This document shows positions 56,524 to 64,000 of a stretch of 64,000 nt of DNA, in pieces. The stretch comes from Pseudomonas lactis (GTDB lineage Bacteria > Pseudomonadota > Gammaproteobacteria > Pseudomonadales > Pseudomonadaceae): positions 186,001 through 250,000 of the forward strand of contig NZ_JYLO01000003.1 of NCBI RefSeq assembly GCF_001439845.1. The letters run 5' to 3'. Made by a program: the position numbers and the translations under genes. How positions within the stretch are numbered: position 1 is the first letter of the stretch; each line of letters starts with the position of its first letter. The notes below the pieces were generated by a model, which searched no databases, was not told the origin of the DNA, and saw only the letters and a program-made list of their open reading frames with translations.

Positions 56524-57165
56524 CTAGCCAAACAACCCGGCGGCGATGTTGATCGAAAAACCGAGAATGGCGGTGTTGAATAAAAAACCGATCAACGACT
56601 GCCCCAGTACCACCTTGCGCAGGCCACGGGTGGCGACGCCCACATCCGAGGTTTGTACCGCGACGCCGATGGTGAAGGAGAAGTACAGGAAATCCCAGTA
56701 GTTGGGCGTGAGCAAGCCTTCGGCAAAACGCAACGCGGGTTCCTTGCCTGGCCAGGTGTAATAGAGCCTGGCGTAATGCACACTGAAGATCACCCCGATC
56801 AGCAGCCAGGAGCCGATCACCGTCAGCCCGGTAAAGCCGTAGTGCAGCAGGCGCTCGGAAGCCGCCAGGTCCTTGCTGCCCACCAGTTCGAAGGTGATGG
56901 TGGCCAGGCTAGCGATGGCGGCGATGCACACCATGAACAGCACCAGACCGGCGTTTTCATCTTCGACTTCGGCAATGCGCTTGACGTCCTCGGCCTTGGC
57001 GCGAATGGTCAGCCACAGCATCAAAACAAGGTAGGTCCAGACCCCGGCGTTCCAACCGATGAGGATTTTGCTGGCGAGGGTGTCGGCCGGTACCAGCAGG
57101 CCGACGGCCAGGCCCAGTACGGCGGCTGATGAGAGGCGAGGGTGGGTGCGGGCGAGGAAGGGCAT
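56524..57165 (-). CDS. DUF1345 membrane protein
   Basis: The 213-residue product has about five to six hydrophobic segments. The most distinctive part is [20 protein letters not shown] near residue 155-175, the DUF1345 signature, which resembles a pore helix. The N-terminus is [20 protein letters not shown]. The family has no established function. The gene stands alone, upstream of a repeat-rich gap. Confidence 0.85.
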   Translation of the reverse strand: MPFLARTHPRLSSAAVLGLAVGLLVPADTLASKILIGWNAGVWTYLVLMLWLTIRAKAEDVKRIAEVEDENAGLVLFMVCIAAIASLATITFELVGSKDLAASERLLHYGFTGLTVIGSWLLIGVIFSVHYARLYYTWPGKEPALRFAEGLLTPNYWDFLYFSFTIGVAVQTSDVGVATRGLRKVVLGQSLIGFLFNTAILGFSINIAAGLFG

Positions 57166-57682
57166 GGTGGCTCACAAAGAACTATGTGTGAGCACCATAG
57201 CTTATTCGGGTGTACCTGATCATGAATGCACTCAATAACCCTGTGGGAGCGGGCTTGCGTGGGAGCGGGCTTGCTCGCGAAGGCGGCCTGACAGTCAACA
57301 CAGTTGGACCGTGTACATATCCATTCCTGCAGTAACGGCCACTTAGGGTTCCGCCCTGACGGCGTCTTACTTTTGAACAGCGCAAAAGTAAGCAAAACGC
57401 TCTTGCCCCACCACTTGGCACCTCGCCTAGGCTCGGTGTGCCCTCACTCCGGCTTGAATCCGTGGGCCGCCGTCATGGGCCATCCTTGGCCCAGGACGGC
57501 TAACCCGGCGTCCTGCCGGGTTACCCACGAATTCAAGCCTGCGTTCGGCCAGCGTGGTTTGACGGGGCGCCTAAGATCAAAAGCAGATCAAGAGCAAGAT
57601 CAAGAGCGGCTCGCTTCGCATCGTGGTTACCGTCGATGGACGGCTACACCTTGCAAGCCACCACCTTTCGCTGCGGCGTTGA
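57166..57682. repeat. Intergenic region filled by repeats
   Basis: This 517-base gap between co-directional minus-strand genes has a REP cluster at about 57240-57290 (two partial copies of GTGGGAGCGGGCTTGC) and copy C of the composite repeat (57313-57631). The open frames across it are not supported as genes. No RND terminator is obvious other than structure within the repeat. Confidence 0.8.
57313..57631 (-). repeat. Composite intergenic repeat, copy C (319 bp, longest form)
   Basis: The copy is inverted relative to A and B and retains a central segment of about 90 bases that the other two lack (roughly 57447-57540). This segment contains TTGGCCCAGGACGG and CGTCCTGCCGGG, which can fold. The outer blocks match A and B closely, including the TTGATCT run and GCGAAGCGAGCCGCTCTTG on the minus strand. 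Confidence 0.85.
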
Positions 57683-60600
57683 TCAGTTTGGTTTATGGCG
57701 CTTGCGCACCAGCTTCATCACCACCACAAAAAACACTGGCACAAACACCACCGCCAATGTCGCCGTGATCATCCCGCCAATCACACCGGTGCCAATCGCC
57801 TGTTGGCTGGCCGAGCTGGCCCCGGTGGCAATCGCCAGTGGCACCACGCCGAGGATAAACGCCAGGGACGTCATGATGATCGGCCGCAACCGCAAACGCG
57901 CCGCCTTCAAGGTGGCGTCGATCAAATCCTCGCCCTGGTCATACAGGTCCTTGGCGAACTCGATGATCAGGATCGCGTTCTTCGCCGACAGGCCGATGAT
58001 GGTGATCAAGCCAACCTTGAAGAACACGTCGTTGGGCATCCCGCGCAAGCTCACGGCCAACACTGCGCCCAGCACGCCAAGCGGCACCACCAGCAACACC
58101 GAGGTGGGGATCGACCAGCTTTCATACAGTGCGGCCAGGCACAGGAACACGATCAGCAACGACAGGCCCAACAGTAGCGGTGCCTGGGAGCCGGACAAGC
58201 GCTCCTGCAACGACAAGCCCGTCCATTCCTGGCCCAGCCCGGCAGGCAATTGGCTGACCAGGCGCTGGATCTCGTTCATGGCCTCGCCCGTGCTGTGCCC
58301 CGGCGCCGCTTCACCGCTGATGGCGATGGCCGGGTAGCCATTGTAACGGGTCAACTGCGTTGGGCCCTGGGTCCACTTGGCTTCGACAAAGGCTGACAGC
58401 GGCACCATTTTCCCCGCGTTGTTGCGCACGTGGATCTTCATCAGGTCGGCCACCTGGCTGCGCTGGTCGCCTTCGGCCTGCACCACCACGCGCTGCATGC
58501 GGCCCTGGTTGGGGAAGTCGTTGATATATGCCGAACCGATAGCGGAGGACAGCACGTTGCCCACGTCGGCAAACGAAACGCCCAGGGCGTTAGCTTGCTT
58601 GCGGTCGACTTCCAGCTGCACTTGCGGTGCTTCGGCCAGGGCGCTTTCGCGCACGTTGGCCAGGATCGGGCTTTTCGCTGCAGCGTCCAGCAATTCGGTA
58701 CGGGCGGCCATCAACCCGGCGTGGCCGACGCCACCGCGGTCTTGCAGGCGGAACTCAAAACCACTGGATGTGCCCAGTCCGTCGACCGGTGGCGGCAGGA
58801 CTGCGTAGGCAATCGCGTCCTTGAGTTCGCTGAAGGCCATGTTGGCGCGATCGGCAATCGAGGCAGCCGAGTCATCAATGCCACGTTCCGACCAATCCTT
58901 GAGCGTGGTAAACGCCAGCGCCGCGTTCTGCCCGGAACCGGAAAAACTGAAGCCCATGATCATGGTGGTATCACCCACCCCTGGCTCGCCTGCGTTGTGT
59001 GCCTCGATCTGCTCGGCCACCTGCACCGTACGATTCTTGCTGGCCCCCGGCGGCAACTGGATATCCGTGATGGTGTAGCCCTGGTCTTCCACCGGCAGGA
59101 ACGAGGAGGGCAGGCGGCTGAACAACAGGCCCATGCCTACCAGCAATACCAGGTAGATCAGCAAGTAGCGGCCGCTGCGCTTGAGGGCATAGGCCACCCA
59201 CCCTTCGTAGCGGTTGGTGAGTTGGTCAAAGCGCTGGTTGAACCAGCCGAAGAAACCACCTTTGGCATGGTGCTCGCCCTTGGCAATCGGCTTGAGCAAG
59301 GTGGCGCACAGGGCCGGGGTCAAGGTCAGGGCCAGGAACGCCGAGAACAGGATCGAGGTGGCCATTGACAGCGAGAATTGTTGGTAGATCACCCCTACAG
59401 AACCTGGCATGAACGCCATCGGCAGGAACACCGCCACCAGCACCAGGGTGATACCGATGATGGCCCCGGTGATCTGGCCCATGGCTTTCTTCGTCGCGTC
59501 CTTGGGCGACAGGCCCTCGGTGGCCATGATCCGCTCGACGTTTTCCACCACCACGATCGCATCGTCCACCAGGATACCGATGGCCAGCACCATGCCGAAC
59601 ATGGTCAGCACGTTGATCGAGAAACCCAGCAGCAACATGGTGGCGAAGGTGCCCATCAGCGCGATCGGCACCACCAGCGTAGGAATCAAGGTGTAGCGCA
59701 CGTTCTGCAGGAACAGGAACATCACCGCAAACACCAGCGCCATGGCCTCCAGCAGGGTGTAGACCACCTTGGTGATCGAGACCTTCACGAAGGGCGAGGT
59801 GTCGTAGGGGATCTTGTATTCCACATTGGCGGGGAAGTAGCGCGACAACTCGTCCATCTTCGCCCGCACCAGCGTTGCGGTGCTCAATGCATTAGCGCCG
59901 GGCGACAGTTGCACGCTGACGGCGGTAGACGGCTTGCCGTTCAGGCGGGTGGAGAACTGGTACTCCTGGCTGCCGACTTCCACCCGCGCCACATCGCCGA
60001 TGCGCACGGTAGAACCGTCGGGGTTGGCCTTGAGCACGATGTCGGCGAACTCCGCCGGGGTCGAAAGTTGTCCCTTGACCAGCACCGCCGCGGTGATCTC
60101 CTGGTTGGGGGTACCTGGCAGATCACCAATGCTGCCCGCTGAGACCTGGGCGTTCTGGGCACTGATCGCGGCGTTGACGTCGGCCGGCGTGAGGTTGAAA
60201 CCGATCAGCTTCTGCGGGTCAATCCAGATACGCATGGCGCGTTCGGCCCCGTACAACTGGGCCTTGCCGACGCCGTCCAGGCGCTTGAGCTCGTTCATTA
60301 CGTTGCGCGCCAGGTAATCGCTGAGCGCGACGTCATCGAGCTTGCCGTCGTTGGAGGTCAGGGTCACCAGCAGCAGGAAACCGGCGGAGACTTTTTCCAC
60401 CTGCAAGCCTTGCTGGGTCACGGCCTGGGGCAGGCGCGGCTCGACGACCTTGAGGCGGTTCTGCACATCCACCTGGGCCATTTCCGGGTCGGTGCCCGGC
60501 TGAAAGGTCGCGGTGATCGTCGCCGAACCCAGGCTGCTCTGGGATTCGAAATACAGCAGGTGATCGGCGCCGTTGAGCTCTTGCTCGATCAGGCTGACCA

Positions 60601-60781
60601 CGCTCTCATCCAGGGTCTGGGCCGAGGCACCGGGGTACACCGCGTAGATTTCCACCTTGGGTGGCGCGACGTTGGGGTATTGCGCCACCGGCAATTGCGG
60701 GATCGCCAGGAAGCCCGCTAGCAGGATAAACAGGGCCACCACCCAGGCGAAGATCGGGCGGTCAATAAAGAACTGCGGCAT
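57683..60781 (-). CDS. RND efflux pump inner-membrane transporter (HAE-1 type)
   Basis: The 1032-residue product is the usual length for AcrB/MexB/MexY-type proteins: FFIDRPIFAWVVALFILLAG at the N-terminus, the proton-relay pair in GMVLAIGILVDDAIVVVENV, the periplasmic porter and docking domains, and GLITIIGLSAKNAILIIEFA late. It exports drugs or solvents from periplasm and membrane in exchange for protons. It is six bases downstream of the adaptor gene. The cluster has no outer-membrane channel gene, so it probably uses a shared channel such as OprM. The closest named pump cannot be fixed from sequence memory; MexY-like blocks are present. Confidence 0.92.
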   Translation of the reverse strand: MPQFFIDRPIFAWVVALFILLAGFLAIPQLPVAQYPNVAPPKVEIYAVYPGASAQTLDESVVSLIEQELNGADHLLYFESQSSLGSATITATFQPGTDPEMAQVDVQNRLKVVEPRLPQAVTQQGLQVEKVSAGFLLLVTLTSNDGKLDDVALSDYLARNVMNELKRLDGVGKAQLYGAERAMRIWIDPQKLIGFNLTPADVNAAISAQNAQVSAGSIGDLPGTPNQEITAAVLVKGQLSTPAEFADIVLKANPDGSTVRIGDVARVEVGSQEYQFSTRLNGKPSTAVSVQLSPGANALSTATLVRAKMDELSRYFPANVEYKIPYDTSPFVKVSITKVVYTLLEAMALVFAVMFLFLQNVRYTLIPTLVVPIALMGTFATMLLLGFSINVLTMFGMVLAIGILVDDAIVVVENVERIMATEGLSPKDATKKAMGQITGAIIGITLVLVAVFLPMAFMPGSVGVIYQQFSLSMATSILFSAFLALTLTPALCATLLKPIAKGEHHAKGGFFGWFNQRFDQLTNRYEGWVAYALKRSGRYLLIYLVLLVGMGLLFSRLPSSFLPVEDQGYTITDIQLPPGASKNRTVQVAEQIEAHNAGEPGVGDTTMIMGFSFSGSGQNAALAFTTLKDWSERGIDDSAASIADRANMAFSELKDAIAYAVLPPPVDGLGTSSGFEFRLQDRGGVGHAGLMAARTELLDAAAKSPILANVRESALAEAPQVQLEVDRKQANALGVSFADVGNVLSSAIGSAYINDFPNQGRMQRVVVQAEGDQRSQVADLMKIHVRNNAGKMVPLSAFVEAKWTQGPTQLTRYNGYPAIAISGEAAPGHSTGEAMNEIQRLVSQLPAGLGQEWTGLSLQERLSGSQAPLLLGLSLLIVFLCLAALYESWSIPTSVLLVVPLGVLGAVLAVSLRGMPNDVFFKVGLITIIGLSAKNAILIIEFAKDLYDQGEDLIDATLKAARLRLRPIIMTSLAFILGVVPLAIATGASSASQQAIGTGVIGGMITATLAVVFVPVFFVVVMKLVRKRHKPN

Positions 60782-60787
60782 GACGGG

Positions 60788-61930
60788 TTATTCCTTTACG
60801 AGCGGGCTGTCGTCCACTTCAACTTTTTCACCGGGGCGTGCGTGTTGCAGGCCCTCGACGATGATGCGGTCGCCGGGCTTGAGGCCACTGGTGACGATCC
60901 AGCGGTTGTCGATCACCGCACCCAACTCCACCGGTTGCTGGCTGACGGTCTGCTCGGCATCCAGCAACAACACCATTGGGATACCGGCGCTGTCACGGGT
61001 AATGGCGCGTTGCGGCACGCTGAGGCCTTGCTTGTCGACGGCCTGTTCCACGCGCACCCGCACAAAGCTGCCCGGCAGCAGGTCGAGGTCCGGGTTGGGG
61101 AACTCGCTGCGCAGGATGATCTGCCCGGTGCCGGGGTCGACGCTGATGTCAGCGAAGAGCAATTTACCCGGCAACGGGTACTGGCTGCCGTCGTCCTGGA
61201 TCAAGGTGGCCTTGGCCTGGTCCTGGCCGACCTGCTTCAGGCTGCCGGCACGAAACGCACGACGCAGGTCGTTCAGCTCACGAGTGGACTGGGTGAGGTC
61301 GGCGTGGATCGGGTCCAGTTGCTGGATAATCGCCAGCGGCGTCGCCTCGTTCTGGCCCACCAGTGCGCCTTCGGTCACCAGGGCGCGGCCGATGCGCCCC
61401 GAAATCGGCGCGGTTACGGTGGCATAGCCCAAATTCAGCTTGGCACGCTCGACGGCGGCTTTGTTGGCGGCGACTTCGGCGTTGGTCTGGCGCAAGGCGG
61501 CGCGGGCGTTGTCGTATTCCTGGCCGCTGATGGCATTGCCTTCCACCAGTTGGCTGTAGCGCTGTTCTTGCAGGCGCGCCTGGAACGCATTGGCCTCGGC
61601 CTTGCTCAGGTTGGCCTGGGCACTGTCCAGGTCGGCCTTGAACGGCGCCGGGTCAATACGGAACAACACGTCGCCTTGTTTTACATCGTGACCTTCGTTG
61701 AACACCCGCTGCATGACCACCCCGGCGACCCGCGCGCGGACTTCGGCGATACGCGGTGCGGCGATGCGCCCGCTCAGTTCGCTGGTAATAGAGAGGGGCT
61801 TGGCCTGCAGGGTTTCGATCCGCACTTTGGCCAGGGGCATTTGTGGCGCCTCGTCTGCCGACTGACCACACGCGCTCAGCGCCAGTGTGAGGGCCAACAG
61901 GCAAAACGGCGCAAATAGATTCTTCGACAT
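60788..61930 (-). CDS. RND efflux periplasmic adaptor (lipoprotein)
   Basis: The 380-residue product starts at ATG 61930. The lipoprotein signal is MSKNLFAPFCLLALTLALSA with lipobox LSAC. The lipoyl/hairpin core has SGRIAAPRIAEVRARVAGVV and EGHDVKQGDVLFRIDPAPFK, the coiled-coil hairpin spans about 95-165, and ATVTAPISGRIGRALVTEGA is the beta-barrel/lipoyl return. It links the RND transporter to the outer-membrane channel. It is first in a two-gene operon divergent from the response regulator. Confidence 0.93.
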   Translation of the reverse strand: MSKNLFAPFCLLALTLALSACGQSADEAPQMPLAKVRIETLQAKPLSITSELSGRIAAPRIAEVRARVAGVVMQRVFNEGHDVKQGDVLFRIDPAPFKADLDSAQANLSKAEANAFQARLQEQRYSQLVEGNAISGQEYDNARAALRQTNAEVAANKAAVERAKLNLGYATVTAPISGRIGRALVTEGALVGQNEATPLAIIQQLDPIHADLTQSTRELNDLRRAFRAGSLKQVGQDQAKATLIQDDGSQYPLPGKLLFADISVDPGTGQIILRSEFPNPDLDLLPGSFVRVRVEQAVDKQGLSVPQRAITRDSAGIPMVLLLDAEQTVSQQPVELGAVIDNRWIVTSGLKPGDRIIVEGLQHARPGEKVEVDDSPLVKE

Positions 61931-61983
61931 GCTCTTATCCCAATATTGACTGGCGCATCCTAGGGGCACCTGCGCCGTGGTGC

Positions 61984-62020
61984 TGTGAAGCTGTGTAGCG
62001 GGTCTGTGAAGAAGTGTAAG
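61984..62020. promoter_or_regulatory. Direct repeats in the RND / two-component intergenic region
   Basis: TGTGAAGCTGTGTAG (61984) and TGTGAAGAAGTGTAAG (62005) are imperfect direct repeats 21 bases apart. They can be read as four TGTRA-like elements starting at 61984, 61994, 62005 and 62015, that is with 10/11/10-base spacing. Tandem repeats phased to the DNA helix are typical of OmpR-family sites. They lie 54 bases from the adaptor ATG and 82 from the regulator ATG. Confidence 0.6.
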
Positions 62021-62101
62021 GTACGGCGCACGTGGCGTCGGGGGCGTATATCCTTGCACAATCCTGCAACACACCAACAAACCGCATTATTTGGAAACAC
62101 C

Positions 62102-62803
62102 ATGCCCAACATCCTCCTGGTGGAAGACGACGCCGCACTCTCCGAGCTGATTGCCAGCTACCTGGAACGCAATGGCTACCACGTCAGCGTGCTCAGCCGT
62201 GGCGACCATGTCCGTGAACGCGCCCGCCTGAACCCACCGGACCTGGTGATCCTCGACCTGATGCTACCGGGCCTCGACGGCCTGCAGGTGTGCCGCTTGC
62301 TGCGCGCCGATTCGGCGGGCCTGCCGATCCTGATGCTGACCGCCCGCGATGACAGCCACGACCAGGTACTGGGCTTGGAAATGGGCGCCGACGATTATGT
62401 GACCAAACCCTGCGAGCCGCGTGTATTGCTGGCCCGGGTGCGCACATTGCTGCGGCGCAGCAGCCTGTCCGAACCCCAGGTGGCCAGCGACCAGATCGTC
62501 ATGGGCAACCTGTGCATTGATTTGTCCGAGCGCACCGTGACCTGGCGCGAGCAGGCGGTGGAGCTGTCCAGCGGTGAATACAACCTGCTGGTGGTGCTGG
62601 CCCGGCATGCTGGCGAAGTGCTCAGCCGCGATCAGATCCTGCAACGCCTGCGCGGTATCGAGTTCAACGGCACCGACCGTTCGGTGGACGTGGCCATCTC
62701 CAAGCTACGGCGCAAGTTCGACGACCATGCGGGCGAGGCGCGCAAGATCAAGACGGTGTGGGGCAAGGGGTACCTGTTCAGCCGTTCCGAGTGGGAATGC
62801 TGA
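62102..62803 (+). CDS. OmpR-family response regulator (RstA-like)
   Basis: The 233-residue product starts at ATG 62102. The receiver domain (1-118) has acidic residues in ILLVEDDAALSELIA, the phosphoacceptor aspartate in LVILDLMLPGLDGLQV (near residue 52) and the lysine in GADDYVTKPCEPRVLL. The winged helix (about 135-230) has SGEYNLLVVLARHAGEVLSR and VAISKLRRKF, ending GKGYLFSR. It is followed three bases after its stop by the sensor kinase, and divergent from the RND operon which it may regulate. Confidence 0.93.
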   Translation: MPNILLVEDDAALSELIASYLERNGYHVSVLSRGDHVRERARLNPPDLVILDLMLPGLDGLQVCRLLRADSAGLPILMLTARDDSHDQVLGLEMGADDYVTKPCEPRVLLARVRTLLRRSSLSEPQVASDQIVMGNLCIDLSERTVTWREQAVELSSGEYNLLVVLARHAGEVLSRDQILQRLRGIEFNGTDRSVDVAISKLRRKFDDHAGEARKIKTVWGKGYLFSRSEWEC

Positions 62804-62806
62804 AGC

Positions 62807-64000
62807 ATGTTTCGCGTACTGCTGCGCCTCTACCTGATCACCATCGTCACTTACAGTGCGGCGATTTACCTGATTCCCAAGCTGGTGATCCAGCTGTTCG
62901 AACACCGTTACATGGACTACAACATCGAACAGTCCCGTGGCCTGCAAAAGCTCATGGTCAAGCAGTACCAGCGGGCGCCGGTGGAGCGCTGGTCCCAGGT
63001 GACCGACCAATTGAGCCACGATTTTGCACCGCTGAAGGTGCAACTGTTGCTGCGCCAGGACGCCCGCTATACCCCTGAGGAAGAGCAGCTACTGGAGCAA
63101 GGCAAGCCAGTGATCCGCCTGGGCGAATGGGGCTGGATGGAAGAAATCAGTTCGCCGATCAACCAGCAGTTCGCAGTCAAGTTGACTGTGCCGCCAGACC
63201 CGCTGGACATGAACCTGTTGTACTGGTCGATGAACGTGCTGGTCGGCGCCGCCTTGCTGGCGTGCCTGCTGGTGTGGCTGCGTCCGCACTGGCGTGACCT
63301 GGAGCGTTTGAAGGGTACCGCCGCGTTATTGGGCAAGGGCCATCTGGAGGCGCGTACGGGGCTCGCACCCAGCTCCAGCATCGGCGGCCTGGCGGCGGTG
63401 TTCGACACGATGGCCGACGACATCGAGCGTCTTTTGAACCAGCAGCGCGACTTGCTCAATGCGGTCTCCCATGAACTGCGCACGCCGCTCACCCGCCTGG
63501 ATTTCGGCCTGGCCCTGGCGCTTTCCGAAGACATGCCCCCGGCCAGCCGGGAGCGCTTGCAAAGCCTGGTGGCGCATATTCGGGAGCTGGATGAGCTGGT
63601 GCTGGAATTGCTGTCTTACAGCCGCCTGCAAAACCCGGCGCAGTTGCCCGAGCGGGTAGAGGTGGCGCTCGATGAGTTTATCGACAGCGTGTTGGGCAGC
63701 GTCGACGATGAGCTGGAAAACCCCGATATCGTCATCGATGTGGTGCTCGATTGCGCTGTGGAGCGCTTCAGCCTCGACCCGCGCCTTACCGCCCGAGCCT
63801 TGCAGAACCTGCTGCGCAACGCGACGCGCTACTGCGACAAGCGCATCCAGGTGGGCGTGCGCGTATGCCCTAAAGGCTGTGAAATCTGGGTGGACGACGA
63901 TGGCATCGGTATACCAGCGGACCAGCGCGAGCGCATCTTCGAGCCGTTCTATCGCCTGGACCGTAGCCGCGACCGCGCCACCGGCGGCTTTGGCCTGGGC
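62807..64000 (+). CDS. Sensor histidine kinase (RstB-like), partial
   Basis: The frame opens at ATG 62807 and runs off the window, giving 398 residues; a short C-terminal part is missing. There is an N-terminal membrane segment (LLRLYLITIVTYSAAIYLIP), a periplasmic domain of about 110 residues, a second membrane segment (LLYWSMNVLVGAALLACLLV) and HAMP. The H-box is LNAVSHELRTPLTRLDFGL (phospho-histidine near residue 223), the N-box LTARALQNLLRNATRYC, the G1-box VDDDGIGIPADQRERIFEPF and the G2 region GGFGLG at the window edge. It pairs with the upstream response regulator; the signal is unknown. Confidence 0.92.
   Translation, partial: MFRVLLRLYLITIVTYSAAIYLIPKLVIQLFEHRYMDYNIEQSRGLQKLMVKQYQRAPVERWSQVTDQLSHDFAPLKVQLLLRQDARYTPEEEQLLEQGKPVIRLGEWGWMEEISSPINQQFAVKLTVPPDPLDMNLLYWSMNVLVGAALLACLLVWLRPHWRDLERLKGTAALLGKGHLEARTGLAPSSSIGGLAAVFDTMADDIERLLNQQRDLLNAVSHELRTPLTRLDFGLALALSEDMPPASRERLQSLVAHIRELDELVLELLSYSRLQNPAQLPERVEVALDEFIDSVLGSVDDELENPDIVIDVVLDCAVERFSLDPRLTARALQNLLRNATRYCDKRIQVGVRVCPKGCEIWVDDDGIGIPADQRERIFEPFYRLDRSRDRATGGFGLG

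Overview
The window looks like the chromosome of a fluorescent Pseudomonas (P. fluorescens group). It has GC-rich Pseudomonas codon use and many intergenic REP/REPIN repeats with TGTGGGAG...CTCCCACA ends. It also carries a complete fapABCDEF functional-amyloid operon, a ptxS-kguEKTD 2-ketogluconate cluster, and a gnd-zwf pair of the small 6-phosphogluconate dehydrogenase type. There are no rRNA or tRNA genes, no CRISPR array and no transposase. The sequence appears to be mostly ordinary core and soft-core genome with a few accessory patches.

Layout. 1-8.1 kb: a partial fosmidomycin-resistance-type transporter, two AraC regulators, a periplasmic hydrolase with an efflux protein, a GAF protein, proP and an acetyltransferase. 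8.2-12.3 kb: a hexuronate-type transporter with a very clear promoter and operator, a ZapE-like ATPase, an acetyltransferase and a small exported protein. 12.4-16.9 kb: a Fur-controlled siderophore receptor, the phosphoethanolamine transferase cptA, and a 58-residue coiled-coil ORF. 17.1-20.4 kb: the overlapping gnd-zwf-HAD operon. 21.1-27.8 kb: a sigma54 enhancer-binding regulator, a tandem REPIN array and the fap operon, which has a sigma54 promoter, two upstream palindromes and an internal terminator after fapC. 28.1-34.6 kb: an orphan FecR, a PepSY protein, and a 1713-residue toxin-like protein with four related modules and a C-terminal HELTH motif. 34.8-42.3 kb: dpkA, a DUF883 protein, LysR, nitrilase, an LEA lipoprotein, a xanthine-type permease and a chemoreceptor. 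42.8-48.0 kb: the kgu/ptxS cluster with two perfect PtxS operators. 48.2-54.9 kb: two large Ig-like repeat proteins followed by an autotransporter. 55.0-64.0 kb: a LysE exporter, AraC, a DUF1345 protein, and an RND pump operon divergent from a two-component system cut by the window end.

How the genes may work together. The sigma54 activator, the GG-N10-GC promoter and the CTGTTTCA palindromes suggest a local switch for amyloid production; the terminator after fapC would make the fibre subunit more abundant than the export genes. PtxS, with one operator at its own gene and one before kguE, controls 2-ketogluconate use. The gnd/zwf operon handles related 6-phosphogluconate chemistry. The RND operon and the RstAB-like system share a 171-bp region containing four TGTRA-like repeats at 10/11-bp spacing, a likely response-regulator site.

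The points most worth a second look are the fap control region, the 1713-residue modular protein, a composite intergenic repeat present in three copies, and a PtxS whose C-terminus is encoded by a REPIN.
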